From: DATJGF01 sp035495315
GTDB lineage: Bacteria > Verrucomicrobiota > Verrucomicrobiia > Limisphaerales > UBA8199
Assembly: GCA_035495315.1 (NCBI GenBank)
Contig: DATJGF010000253.1
Coordinates: forward strand, 1 to 64,000
Reading direction: 5' to 3'
DNA length: 64,000 nt
A program made the position numbers and the translations under genes. The notes beneath the pieces are model-generated. The model saw only the letters and a list, made by a program, of their open reading frames with translations. It did not search any database and had not been told where the DNA came from. Below, in pieces: positions 51,536-60,447 of the stretch; the first letter of the stretch is position 1, and each line of letters begins with the position of its first letter.

Positions 51536-52723
51536 TTAATGAATGGGTGGCGCAGAAATTGGTGGAATGACCTGTATTCCGCTGCCAATGGGTATGAAGA
51601 TTCCGGCACCGCCGATGGAAGGTTGGCCGACGGCAGAGCTTCCGGCATTAATCGCAGCCGCACTAACAAACGTATCGATCGCCAACTGCGCGTACTTGGA
51701 GAGGTAACGATAAGGCGAGAACGGCACGTAGACGATGTCGCCCGCCTGCAATGGAACATCCGGCGCCAGGCCACGAAGCACATTGCGGTAGTCGACCACG
51801 GCGATCTGCGGGTGAGAGAGCGAGCCGCGGACAACCGTGACGTGGTTCATGTAGGCGCCATTGATGGTACCATAAGCGCTGGCCACTGCAGCGGCGGCAG
51901 TCAACCCGTGGCGGTAAGGAACCGCACGAGGCTGGGTCACGGCCCCGAGGACATAAACCTCTTTGGCCGTTGCTGTGGGCAGGTAGATCAGGTCACCGGG
52001 CGACAGATAGATATTTTGGGTGAGGTCACCTTGATGGAAGAGCCGAGTGAAATCTACCGGAAGCGGTTTGCCGTGCCGCAGCACAAAGCTGCGGTTGAAA
52101 TCGGCCAATTCATCGCTGGCACCGGCGGCTTCCTGCTGTTGGAACGAGGAGAGACTGATCGTGCCGCCGGCCAGCGACACGGCTTCCAGTAATGTTATTG
52201 GCGAGGCCAAGGGATAAACTCCCGGAGCCTGAACCCGTCCTAAGACCCAAACGCGTTGGCTCTCGACCTCACGCAGAACAAGCGAGATCTGGGGTCGCTC
52301 CCGCATGTACTTGGCCAATCCGTTTTCAAGCTGGGCGCGCGCTTCTGCCAACGTGAGTCCCCATACATCGATGCCCGGCAGAAGATTGAAATAGATCATT
52401 CCATCCGGGCCGACCACGGTAGTGGACTTTGAAGCTGGTTCTCCCACAACTTCGATCTCCAGTTTGTCGCCAGGGCCGAGGGTGAACTGGGAGGTTGGAG
52501 GTTTCAACCAGGCGGGGTCGATCTGATTGGTGAGGGTAATTTCGGTCAGTGGAACCGAGACTATCGGTGGCGCTGTAGTCGGCGCGAAGGATGTCGGCGC
52601 AAGGGATGTTGACGGATGCTGACAACCCTCTAGCAACCCCGAGGCTATCGCCAGCAAAAGCAGACTCCAGCTATTGCGGGCTTCCAAGGGCGTGTGCCGC
52701 CCCGAGTCAGCTGATTTGCTCAT
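51536..52723 (-). CDS. Wza-like polysaccharide export lipoprotein
   Basis: 395 residues. The signal ends LLLAIASGLLEGC, a lipobox, so it is probably an outer-membrane lipoprotein. The Poly_export domain starts near residue 80 (LGPGDKLEIEVVGEPASKST, VVGPDGMIYFNLLPG), followed by SLBB-like domains (VWVLGRVQAPGVYPLASPIT, QNIYLSPGDLIYLPTATAKE, VYVLGAVTQPRAVPYRHGL). It ends in a Gly/Ile-rich tail (GQPSIGGAGIFIPIGSGIQV). The function is an export channel for a lipid-free polymer, with Wzz controlling length. It starts 3 nt after the stop of the fused Wzz gene; its Wza part is a clear paralogue of that gene's C-terminal half. Confidence 0.87.
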   Translation of the reverse strand: MSKSADSGRHTPLEARNSWSLLLLAIASGLLEGCQHPSTSLAPTSFAPTTAPPIVSVPLTEITLTNQIDPAWLKPPTSQFTLGPGDKLEIEVVGEPASKSTTVVGPDGMIYFNLLPGIDVWGLTLAEARAQLENGLAKYMRERPQISLVLREVESQRVWVLGRVQAPGVYPLASPITLLEAVSLAGGTISLSSFQQQEAAGASDELADFNRSFVLRHGKPLPVDFTRLFHQGDLTQNIYLSPGDLIYLPTATAKEVYVLGAVTQPRAVPYRHGLTAAAAVASAYGTINGAYMNHVTVVRGSLSHPQIAVVDYRNVLRGLAPDVPLQAGDIVYVPFSPYRYLSKYAQLAIDTFVSAAAINAGSSAVGQPSIGGAGIFIPIGSGIQVIPPISAPPIH

Positions 52724-52726
52724 AAC

Positions 52727-55714
52727 TCATTGGTTGATCGGTTTGACTACATCAACCCCCACCCAGGAGGTGATGATCGATTGAATGAACGCCGTTGCGG
52801 CAAGATCCGCTGCTTCCTCGACTTTTATGAACGGCCGCGAATTGACATAGATGATATCGCGCGGCTGCAGCAAGGTGTCCGGTTGGACTGCATCGAGGAC
52901 CGCGTGAGTGTTGGCAACAAACCGGATTGGCGCGCTCAACGAACCGCGCACCACCATGACTCGGGCCTTAAAGGCGCGATCAGTGAACCCCCCACGCTGG
53001 GCAATCGCAGACACAATCGTCAGGTTCGGCGTGTAGGTGACCGAGCCGGGCAGCCGCACTTCCCCGACAACGTAGACCTGCTGCACATCGCCCGGCGCGA
53101 AATAGAGATAATCCCCGGGCTCAATTCCGATATTTTGGGAGAGATCGCCTCGCTGGAAGAGGCGTTCGAAATTCAGCGGGTAACGTTTGCCTTCGCGAGC
53201 CAGAAAACTATGCTGAAAATCTGTTAGTTCAACGAGGTGACGATCAACCAGTGCGCTTTCCAAACCATGAGCCCGCGCGAGTGCTTCGAGTACGGTCACC
53301 GGTCGATCGAGAATGAAGACTCCCTTGGTCGCGACTTTGCCCAGCACGTAGTATTTTTTACTTTTGTAAGCCACCGGCGTGATAATCATGTGTGGTGCGC
53401 GGCGGAATTTTGCCAGCTCCTGGTCCATCCGGACTCGTAGTTCGTCGATCGTGAGACCTGCAGCCAGCACATTAGTCGCCTCGAGATAGTTAACGCGACC
53501 GTCTGGCCCCACTGCTGTTTCGGTCAGCGCGAGTTCGGGCGCGCCGTAGAGGTTGAAGTTCAACACATCTCCGGGGCCCAGGGTAAGACGTCGTTGCCAG
53601 GGCGCTTTTTGCTCGGGGCCAATAATAGAAAAGAAGCCAATGTTGCCGGGTTCTTCCGCGCTGCTTTCCACTGTGGCGGCCGGGGTATTCGTGGCGATGT
53701 CCGGGGCGAACAGTGGTTCCTCGGCACCAACCGGCTTGAGCGCGCTAAGGACGAATATGCCGAGGACGCAACTCAACCAGCGGGGGAACTTGTTTTTGAG
53801 GGATACTGAAGTTTGTCGGTTGATCACCGCACCGACTAAATTGCACCGCGCATCATGCAATGTTTGGATGTTAGCCCGCGTCGTTGCTGCGCGCGCGAAG
53901 TCGCTGTCTGCCAGCCAAAGTAGATTGGGCAAATGTGAACCGAGCAGCACGGCCTCGGGGATTTCAGCAGGAGGTAATTCAACCAGGATCACCAAATTAT
54001 CGATTTGACGCCAATGATTGAGGGCATCACGCCATTGCTTGCGTCGTTCGAGGTTCCAGACCCAGCCGGGCAACGGGATGTGCACTACGGGCTGCGAGTT
54101 GGGGCCGGTTAATTGTTCGGTCACCTGGCTGGGGCAGGTGAGCACGGTACTGGTCAGCGCGTTGGAGCCATTGGAGGGCGGTTCATAACTGTCGAGATCT
54201 TGCGGTGGGGGTTCCTCGAGCAGCTCCTCACTGGTTTCAAGATGCGTCGGTGAAGGGCGCGTCGCGATTGTCAGCACCCGAAAGCCGGTCAAGCTGGCTG
54301 CCTCAGCTAACAAACTAATCCAGGTGGAACGTCCTTCCCCCGAAGCAGAGGATGTGATCCCACAAATTAAACCGTGGTTCGGCGATGGACTTAGCCGGCC
54401 CTGTAACATTGTCCATGCACGAAAGGCCCATTGAGCGCGTTCCTGCGATTGCATTTGGTGGAGGTTCCCTAATGTGGCGAGGATTGGGAGACGCGTCACA
54501 CGGCTGACGTCCTCAGGAGTTTTCAAGCGGCTGTCCAAAAACTCGAATAACAAAACCAATAGAATCGTGGCGACCAGTCCGAGACCACCGCCGAACACCG
54601 TCGCGATTGCAATTTTGATACGGCGCAAGTTCGTCTTTAGGCCCTCGATGGTCGCGGGTGCAAGCACGCGGAGACTGCCTGGAGCGTTGGCGGCATAAAG
54701 CTCGGCTTCACGTTGCCGCTTCAATAGTTCGATCCTGCCATCTTCGAGTGCTCGCATTTTGATATGCAACAAATCCAATGCCGGGTTCATTGCTTCGGCC
54801 AAGCCCTTCGCGGCGGGAGGCGAGACTATTGTGGACACACTTCGATTGGTTCCGGCGTCGGCCATTTCTTTGCGCAACTCATCGATAGTTTCCTTCTGGG
54901 CCTGCACCTTGGGGTGAATGTCCGTGTACTTGGTCTTGAGATCGTCGAGCTCGGTGAGGGCCTTCTGAAGACGCTCATTGACCGCACTCATCCGGGCATT
55001 GACCTGAACATAATTATTGGTTGTGGAACCTCCGGTTGGACGGACATTGAAGAACTGGTTTTCGACTTCCGTAACGTCACGGTTGATCTCCTCGACTTCC
55101 TTTTTGAGATAGTTATTAGCCATCGTCTGGAGTTGGCGCGCCTCCTGTAGCCGGGTGTATTCCACCGCATTGGTGATGTACCGGTTAAGCCACTCGACTG
55201 CCTGCCGAGGATCGCGGGCAGCCAGGTAGACCTTTACGACATCGGAGTCGGGATCCGGATCGATTTTGATCCATTTGCCAAATGTGTCGGGCGACACCGG
55301 TGGAACCAACTGTTCTGCGGTCTGGCGTAAAACTTCAGGTGAGCGGATCAAGGCTGCCAGAGTGTCACCGGAAATGGGAGGGGTCTTGAAATACTCGCTC
55401 TTGCCCGGTGTTTCATACCGCAGCAGTTGGGCAGCGGCAGTGAACTTCGGTCGAATGACGTGCCATCCGAGCACGGCGAAAAGGCCGGCGGAAGCGCACG
55501 AGCCCAGGAGTAACCAATGCCAACGGCGTATCAGGACATCGAGCACGAACCACGCATCTATCGGCGGCTTTTTGCTGTGTCCATTCGTGTGCATCGCTGC
55601 CGGTGCCAGACCGGATAATCCATCGCCGGATCGGCCGGCAGGATTGGCGGGCGGATCGGCCGGTACGGGACCCGGCCGCCATCGGGGCGAGTTAGTATTC
55701 GCTTCGTCCTTCAT
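52727..55714 (-). CDS. Fusion of Wzz-type chain-length protein, degenerate BY-kinase domain and Wza-like export domain
   Basis: 995 residues. After a Pro-rich start, TM1 (LLLGSCASAGLFAVLGWHVI, about 73-92) leads into a Wzz/GumC-type periplasmic domain with coiled coil (VEEINRDVTEVENQFF). TM2 (IAIATVFGGGLGLVATILLV) is near 370. The cytoplasmic part looks like a BY-kinase ATPase, but the P-loop lysine is arginine (SASGEGRSTW, about 459) and the Walker A' aspartate region reads LVILVELPPAE, so activity is doubtful. No C-terminal tyrosine cluster follows. A third membrane segment resembling a signal peptide (RWLSCVLGIFVLSALKPVGA, about 644-662) then leads to a complete Poly_export/SLBB domain (LGPGDVLNFNLYGAPELALT, about 700-990). 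The topology agrees: the last domain lies in the periplasm. It is transcribed ahead of the Wza lipoprotein gene. Confidence 0.87.
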   Translation of the reverse strand: MKDEANTNSPRWRPGPVPADPPANPAGRSGDGLSGLAPAAMHTNGHSKKPPIDAWFVLDVLIRRWHWLLLGSCASAGLFAVLGWHVIRPKFTAAAQLLRYETPGKSEYFKTPPISGDTLAALIRSPEVLRQTAEQLVPPVSPDTFGKWIKIDPDPDSDVVKVYLAARDPRQAVEWLNRYITNAVEYTRLQEARQLQTMANNYLKKEVEEINRDVTEVENQFFNVRPTGGSTTNNYVQVNARMSAVNERLQKALTELDDLKTKYTDIHPKVQAQKETIDELRKEMADAGTNRSVSTIVSPPAAKGLAEAMNPALDLLHIKMRALEDGRIELLKRQREAELYAANAPGSLRVLAPATIEGLKTNLRRIKIAIATVFGGGLGLVATILLVLLFEFLDSRLKTPEDVSRVTRLPILATLGNLHQMQSQERAQWAFRAWTMLQGRLSPSPNHGLICGITSSASGEGRSTWISLLAEAASLTGFRVLTIATRPSPTHLETSEELLEEPPPQDLDSYEPPSNGSNALTSTVLTCPSQVTEQLTGPNSQPVVHIPLPGWVWNLERRKQWRDALNHWRQIDNLVILVELPPAEIPEAVLLGSHLPNLLWLADSDFARAATTRANIQTLHDARCNLVGAVINRQTSVSLKNKFPRWLSCVLGIFVLSALKPVGAEEPLFAPDIATNTPAATVESSAEEPGNIGFFSIIGPEQKAPWQRRLTLGPGDVLNFNLYGAPELALTETAVGPDGRVNYLEATNVLAAGLTIDELRVRMDQELAKFRRAPHMIITPVAYKSKKYYVLGKVATKGVFILDRPVTVLEALARAHGLESALVDRHLVELTDFQHSFLAREGKRYPLNFERLFQRGDLSQNIGIEPGDYLYFAPGDVQQVYVVGEVRLPGSVTYTPNLTIVSAIAQRGGFTDRAFKARVMVVRGSLSAPIRFVANTHAVLDAVQPDTLLQPRDIIYVNSRPFIKVEEAADLAATAFIQSIITSWVGVDVVKPINQ

Positions 55715-55738
55715 CGGTGATTTAATCGGCGACTAAAT

Positions 55739-55757
55739 ACCCATATGTCACATGGGT
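55739..55757. promoter_or_regulatory. Palindrome upstream of the Wzz-Wza gene
   Basis: ACCCATATG-t-CACATGGGT: 9-nt arms with one mismatch, located 25 nt before the start codon at 55714. It could be an operator for the export operon, or chance. Confidence 0.3.
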
Positions 55758-55870
55758 CCAGTTTCGCACCGTCAAGGATACTTCCTTGCTTGCGTGTTTG
55801 CTTAGTGGGTAGATCCCCCTTACCTCCTTGGCTGAAACCCTACCGTCTAAAACGACCGTTCCACCAAGAG

Positions 55871-55900
55871 AAAAGCCGCGTTCCAGCGAACGCGGCTTTT
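55871..55900. terminator. Perfect terminator hairpin
   Basis: AAAAGCCGCGTTC (55871-55883) pairs perfectly with GAACGCGGCTTTT (55888-55900), loop CAGC. It stands 40 nt beyond the stop of the 122-residue gene on the minus strand and is T-rich on both flanks, so it may end transcription in either direction. Confidence 0.85.
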
Positions 55901-55939
55901 CTTTTGGTTCGAAAGAACCAGGCCTCAAAAAGGCGGCAC

Positions 55940-56308
55940 TTACTTCTCCAACTCAGCGTTTTCGATCATTTTCATCCCGTTGCGTTCCACCACCTTGCCC
56001 TTTAAGGTGATCGTCTCGCCTGCTTTCGGCGCCAGCTCTTCATTCATTGGCTTGTGGTCGCCGATCACCAAATAAAGCTGATCGTCGGTGAGCAGGCCCA
56101 CCGGCCCACCGCTCTTAATGCACTTCTCGGCGCAACCGCGATGTTTTTCGCCCTTGGCCCCATGGTCCAGGTAACACATCAAATCGACCACCTCGCCTTT
56201 AATGGTCTGCGTTGCCGCTTTTTCGTCCGCGGCGAAATTGATTACCGGAACCAACAGCACTGTGGAGAGTCCCAAGGCTACGGAGATTTTGAATAATTTA
56301 ATTCTCAT
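55940..56308 (-). CDS. Small secreted protein of unknown function, OB-like
   Basis: 122 residues. Signal peptide VALGLSTVLLVPVINFAA, cut before DEKAAT. The mature part reads IKGEVVDLMCYLDHGAKGEK, RGCAEKCIKSGGPVGLLTDD, QLYLVIGDHKPMNEELAPKA and GETITLKGKVVERNGMKMIE. Three cysteines (C-x18-19-C-x3-C) and the alternating beta pattern suggest a small OB-like barrel with a metal or haem site. Similar hypothetical proteins are common in Acidobacteriota and Verrucomicrobiota; I know no function. It has its own terminator and lies inside the exopolysaccharide cluster but may be an independent unit. Confidence 0.7.
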   Translation of the reverse strand: MRIKLFKISVALGLSTVLLVPVINFAADEKAATQTIKGEVVDLMCYLDHGAKGEKHRGCAEKCIKSGGPVGLLTDDQLYLVIGDHKPMNEELAPKAGETITLKGKVVERNGMKMIENAELEK

Positions 56309-56425
56309 GGGTTGTTTAATGTTTATTTGTTAGGAGATTTAACCACATTTAACAGTTAACCTTAATCCAATCGCCGCAAATTGCGAATGAATTCAGGCGC
56401 AGCGGCTCCGTTTATCCAATTGCCG

Positions 56426-57916
56426 CTATGCCAGCCAGGGGCGGCGTGAGAGCGTGAACAGGATCGCGCATTCCACCACAAAGAGGAAGGCGATGGAGTG
56501 TATTTGAAAAGGAAAGTCGAACGCGGAATGGATCAGACAGCCGAGCAAGGCTAACCAACTCAACCAGACGAATATGGCCCTGGCAGGAAGGCCGCCGGGA
56601 ATGAACCAGCGCAAGATTACTAATCCGAGCGCCAGCAGGAACAGCGTGCATCCGGGCAAGCCGAACGTGAGACGCGTTTCCAGCCAATCATTGTGGGCTT
56701 GCGCGGGCCAAAATTCCGCCTCAGCGGGATGATACAATTCAGAAACGGTTTGAAACGTACCCGGTCCAGCGCCAAACACGCCGAAATCCCGGATCATATG
56801 CGAAACGACGTCGTAAATGTGCAGCCGCGCCTTCATACTGTCCCCGTTTTCAGGCATCCGCGATTTAATCTCGTGCCAACCGAACGCCAAAGCCAGAATC
56901 GGCCCCGCGAGCAAGCATGTCGTCAGGATGGTGGCTCGGCTCATTTGTGCGACGTGCGAAAATGGCTTTCCTTCAACTGCAATGCTCGGGAAGTCCAGTT
57001 GGGTTGGAATTCCTAGCCGAAAATGCCCGCGGGTGAGCACAAGTAGACCGCACGTCAGTAGCATAGACCCCGATATTAGCGCGCCGCCGCGGCTGGCGGA
57101 GATGATTGCGCCGGCGGACATGAGCGCGGAGCAAACTAGGAGAAGGTGTGCATGGCGGTGCTTTGGCCTCTGGCTCGAGTTGAACGTGAACCAGAGTCCA
57201 AGACACAAGGGCCACAACAAGTTTAGATACTGGGCAGCATTGGCGCGGTAGGCGTAGGGCCCGAATTGGGTGATGGCTGTCTGGTGAATGTGGGGTTTGA
57301 CCAGGAATAGGAGTTTGGGGGAGTCGGCGAGCCGTTGAATGATACACTCGGTGGCGAGCAGACCCCCGTTGAGGCTCAAGAGCCATAGTAATCGTCGCAA
57401 GCGGCGGGGGAAGCCCTGTGATCCTATTTCAGCTCCTGATTTGGCCGACAGCCAGTCGCACGTTGACCAGAATACACAGACCAATCCTAAGTAGGTCCAG
57501 AACGCGAACCAGGTGCTTGTGCTGTCATAACTGTGCGGCAGCCAGGCAACGCAAACGTGGTATTCAAAACGCAATTCGCCGGGGCGAAAGGTTGCGCGCG
57601 CATTAAGGGCGCTCGTCAGACAATAGGTGAGCAGCGCGACCGTTATTGTCCCGAGCGCGACGTTTGCCACTTTGGGCCGCCGCCAAAGCGTCATGCCCTG
57701 GCGATCGGGTAGCTCAGGAGTTCCCCACTCCAATGCTTCATAACGAGCGAGTTTGCGAATTGTCCATGACAACACTGAAAGCAGGGCCAGGACGTAAGCA
57801 GTGACGTTCATCGCCCAGATGGACCAGCCTTGAGTCGTCCCGAAAGCCCAAGGCGAAAAAATGACCATCGCGTAAATCACTAGTTCCCGCAGAGTCTCGC
57901 AGGTCCAGTACCGCAC
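56426..57916 (-). CDS. O-antigen ligase/polymerase family membrane protein
   Basis: 496 residues from a GTG at 57916, with about 10-12 helices (ELVIYAMVIFSPWAFGTTQG, GTITVALLTYCLTSALNA, TWFAFWTYLGLVCVFWSTC, LLLVCSALMSAGAIISASRG). The Wzy_C region includes VFGAGPGTFQTVSELYHPAE and AQAHNDWLETRLTFGLPG, with the typical H-N-D motif, and ends LIHSAFDFPFQIHSIAFLFV. It polymerises or ligates lipid-linked glycan repeats in the periplasm. The gene begins 3 nt after the stop of the WecA-like gene. It differs from the ligase at 45370 in sequence and in its H-N-D motif. Confidence 0.87.
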   Translation of the reverse strand: MRYWTCETLRELVIYAMVIFSPWAFGTTQGWSIWAMNVTAYVLALLSVLSWTIRKLARYEALEWGTPELPDRQGMTLWRRPKVANVALGTITVALLTYCLTSALNARATFRPGELRFEYHVCVAWLPHSYDSTSTWFAFWTYLGLVCVFWSTCDWLSAKSGAEIGSQGFPRRLRRLLWLLSLNGGLLATECIIQRLADSPKLLFLVKPHIHQTAITQFGPYAYRANAAQYLNLLWPLCLGLWFTFNSSQRPKHRHAHLLLVCSALMSAGAIISASRGGALISGSMLLTCGLLVLTRGHFRLGIPTQLDFPSIAVEGKPFSHVAQMSRATILTTCLLAGPILALAFGWHEIKSRMPENGDSMKARLHIYDVVSHMIRDFGVFGAGPGTFQTVSELYHPAEAEFWPAQAHNDWLETRLTFGLPGCTLFLLALGLVILRWFIPGGLPARAIFVWLSWLALLGCLIHSAFDFPFQIHSIAFLFVVECAILFTLSRRPWLA

Positions 57917-57919
57917 GTT

Positions 57920-60307
57920 TCACGGAGTCGCGTAATTACGGCCTCCGGTCGGCACAGTGCCGGAAGTGGAAGACGTAATGTTAGTGAAGGGCCCTGGAAA
58001 CGGTACGAAAGGAGGCCCGATGGAGGCTCCACGGATTTGTGGTGCGCCGCGGACTGGCGGGAGAGGCCTTGGGGACAACTCCGGCCTTGAGATCTGCATC
58101 ACTGCCGAATCAAGTATCGCCGTAAGAGACGGTCTCCCGCTTGATCGGTATAGGGTTCGCTTCACTGGTTCGCGTAGTTCAGGAAACAATGTTAACAGCA
58201 TGCCAAGGATCTCAGATGCCGAACCCGGGACGACCTGGTCGACGGATTGAGCGATACTCCTGTAACCCTGCGGAACCACCTGGCATACGGCTCGTACAAT
58301 GTGAGTTGCGCGCGCCGGAGCGGCACTGGCTGCAACTTTAGCGAACAGGGCAGCGCGCTTCGGTTCTTGTTCGGCGGCGGTTGCAGCCGCAGTTTCAGCC
58401 ACTGCAGGCACGATTGAGGAGATAGTGCCGACAACGGAGGGGACAATCGCGGGACTGAGGTTGTATGCAGCTCGGACCACGTTCGTTGTTGTGTTCCGAC
58501 GGTCGGCCTCTGGCGCAGCTAATACAAGGCTAGCTGCTTTGGCGGGCAGTTCTATACGCGTGACCCCCGAAAGGCTATCCTGAAGTGAGTTCGACTTTGA
58601 ACCATCGCTGCACAGCGTATTCAGCGGAGTCAAAAGTATAGCGCCGAGGATCAGACTGGGCGCACGCCCGGAGAATCTGCTGCGAAGCATACGTAAAAAC
58701 CTGAGGCCGGTTAGTTTTGCGAAAACCCGACCAAGCTTACTGCTTCGAGCCTGCTCATTTGCATCTGGACTCTGTTTTTCCGATAGGCGCGGGCCAGGCA
58801 GTTTGGCATCGAAACGAAGATTAGTTTTTCCGAGGCTCCATCGGCGTGCGGCGTCAATCCAGGTTTCCGCCAAAAGTTCCCCTAAAATGGTAAATCTGCT
58901 GGGATTGTTCCAGAGTGGGCATCGCCGGGCGCATTGCAGAGAGGGAGCAGATTTGCATTTATGATCTACTGAACGCAAGCGGCATTTAGGCGCTTCCAAT
59001 TCCAGAATTCCCAGGGCCCCGCCTTGAAAAGAATGGCACGCCTTAAGCCGGGCGCCGTAAGAGTTGGGATGGCGCCAAAATCGGTTTCCATCCGCCAGTT
59101 CAATGCGTACGGTGGTGAATCCCAATCGGTCCGCGGCCATTCGGAAGTCCGCATAGAAATCCTCCACCGATGAGCAGCGTTCGCCTTCGTGCTTCAACCA
59201 TTTTCGCAGGCAAAGGGCATATCCAATCTCGCGGCGCATCGCTAATGATTCGCGCATTTTTCGCCATAACGTGCTCCAGTTTCCACAAACGTGGGTTTTC
59301 CAGGCGCATAAATATAAGGCCCCGAGAACCAGCCAAATCGAAAGTGGCAAAAAGCGTCCGGACCAGCAGAAGAGGCCCAAAACTCCGGTCAACGAAAAAA
59401 ATCCTGTAAGACAATAAAACCCAATGACGACACGGCCAGGCGACATGCCCAAGGCCAGCAATTGATGATGAAGATGATTCCGGTCTGGCCGAAAGAGCGG
59501 CAACCCTATTAAGGCTCGCCGCACGATGGCCAGGCCGGTGTCCACCAGCGGCAGGGCCAGCCCAAACAGCGGAACCGCCAATCCTTTTGCACCTTGCACG
59601 TGCGACGCGACGATCGAAAACAGGCCTAGTTGGAATCCGAGCAAATACGCACCACCGTCGCCAAGGTAAATCCGAGCTGGTGGGAAATTATATCGCAGAA
59701 AGGCCAGCGACGCCCCGGTCATCCCGGCTGCGAGGCAGACCAACAGGCTATTATCGAAGCTTGTGAAGGTGATGGACATCATCAAAATCAGACCGATTCC
59801 AGCCGCGAGCCCATCGACGCCATCGATCAAATTAATCAGATTGGTGTAGCTCACCAGCCATACAACGCTCACCAGCATTTCCCATGCGCTGTGGCCCGGA
59901 AATGTTTCCACGATGGGAATGTTCAAGCACTCAATTCCAATGCCCGAGCAGCTGACAGCTGTCGCGATCAACGACTGGCCGAACAGTTTCTTCCACGGTC
60001 CTAGTGGCTCCAGGTCATCCCAAAAACCGAGCACGAAGATGGCCAGTGAAGCGACGGTTACCACCGCGCTTTCCGAAGAGAGGACTCCGGGTACGGCTCC
60101 CCATAAGGTAAGAAAACATTGAAGGCCGAGAAAGGCTGTCATCAGCGCCAACCCGCCCAGTCGCGGCACCGCTTCGTCCCCGCGATGATGCAAGTCCCTT
60201 GGGCGACTCATACTGAGGCGGGAAGCAGTTTTCATAGCCCAGGGGGTGGCCAGCAGGACGATCCCCCAGCCCAAGGCTCCAGACACGATACAGGGCACCA
60301 AACTCAT
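57920..60307 (-). CDS. WecA/MraY-type glycosyl-1-phosphate transferase fused to an exported C-terminal region
   Basis: 795 residues. The first 350 are a polytopic UDP-GlcNAc:undecaprenyl-phosphate transferase: LHHRGDEAVPRLGGLA, VLGFWDDLEPLGPWKKLFGQ, TNLINLIDGVDGLAAGIG with the catalytic aspartates, IYLGDGGAYLLGFQLG, and DRNHLHHQLLALGMSPG with the HHH-like motif. It should start synthesis of the exopolysaccharide repeat unit. Residues about 350-535 are a soluble domain (CSSVEDFYADFRMAADRLGF, ETWIDAARRWSLG). At about 540 a second signal-like segment (MLRSRFSGRAPSLILGAILL) appears, followed by 250 Ala/Val/Pro-rich residues (SSIVPAVAETAAATAA, ATHIVRAVCQVVPQGYRSIA) ending in a Pro-rich tail. The in-frame ATG at 58690 with CAGG upstream could start a separate protein, but no stop separates the parts. 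Confidence 0.8.
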   Translation of the reverse strand: MSLVPCIVSGALGWGIVLLATPWAMKTASRLSMSRPRDLHHRGDEAVPRLGGLALMTAFLGLQCFLTLWGAVPGVLSSESAVVTVASLAIFVLGFWDDLEPLGPWKKLFGQSLIATAVSCSGIGIECLNIPIVETFPGHSAWEMLVSVVWLVSYTNLINLIDGVDGLAAGIGLILMMSITFTSFDNSLLVCLAAGMTGASLAFLRYNFPPARIYLGDGGAYLLGFQLGLFSIVASHVQGAKGLAVPLFGLALPLVDTGLAIVRRALIGLPLFRPDRNHLHHQLLALGMSPGRVVIGFYCLTGFFSLTGVLGLFCWSGRFLPLSIWLVLGALYLCAWKTHVCGNWSTLWRKMRESLAMRREIGYALCLRKWLKHEGERCSSVEDFYADFRMAADRLGFTTVRIELADGNRFWRHPNSYGARLKACHSFQGGALGILELEAPKCRLRSVDHKCKSAPSLQCARRCPLWNNPSRFTILGELLAETWIDAARRWSLGKTNLRFDAKLPGPRLSEKQSPDANEQARSSKLGRVFAKLTGLRFLRMLRSRFSGRAPSLILGAILLTPLNTLCSDGSKSNSLQDSLSGVTRIELPAKAASLVLAAPEADRRNTTTNVVRAAYNLSPAIVPSVVGTISSIVPAVAETAAATAAEQEPKRAALFAKVAASAAPARATHIVRAVCQVVPQGYRSIAQSVDQVVPGSASEILGMLLTLFPELREPVKRTLYRSSGRPSLTAILDSAVMQISRPELSPRPLPPVRGAPQIRGASIGPPFVPFPGPFTNITSSTSGTVPTGGRNYATP

Positions 60308-60447
60308 CCGAGGTAGGAACTATGGAAGGAAGGCGATCCAATATCAAGCAATTTTGGGTGTCTTTGATGAAGATCTGCTCGACACGAGAGAAGAGGCGAT
60401 GGTGTTGACATCGCCCACTTTGAATATCCCTCTTTAATGCGGCCTAA

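Noticed and set aside
60390..60440. TTGACA-like -35 box at about 60407 on the plus strand
   Set aside because: No plus-strand gene follows, and the -10 match is poor.
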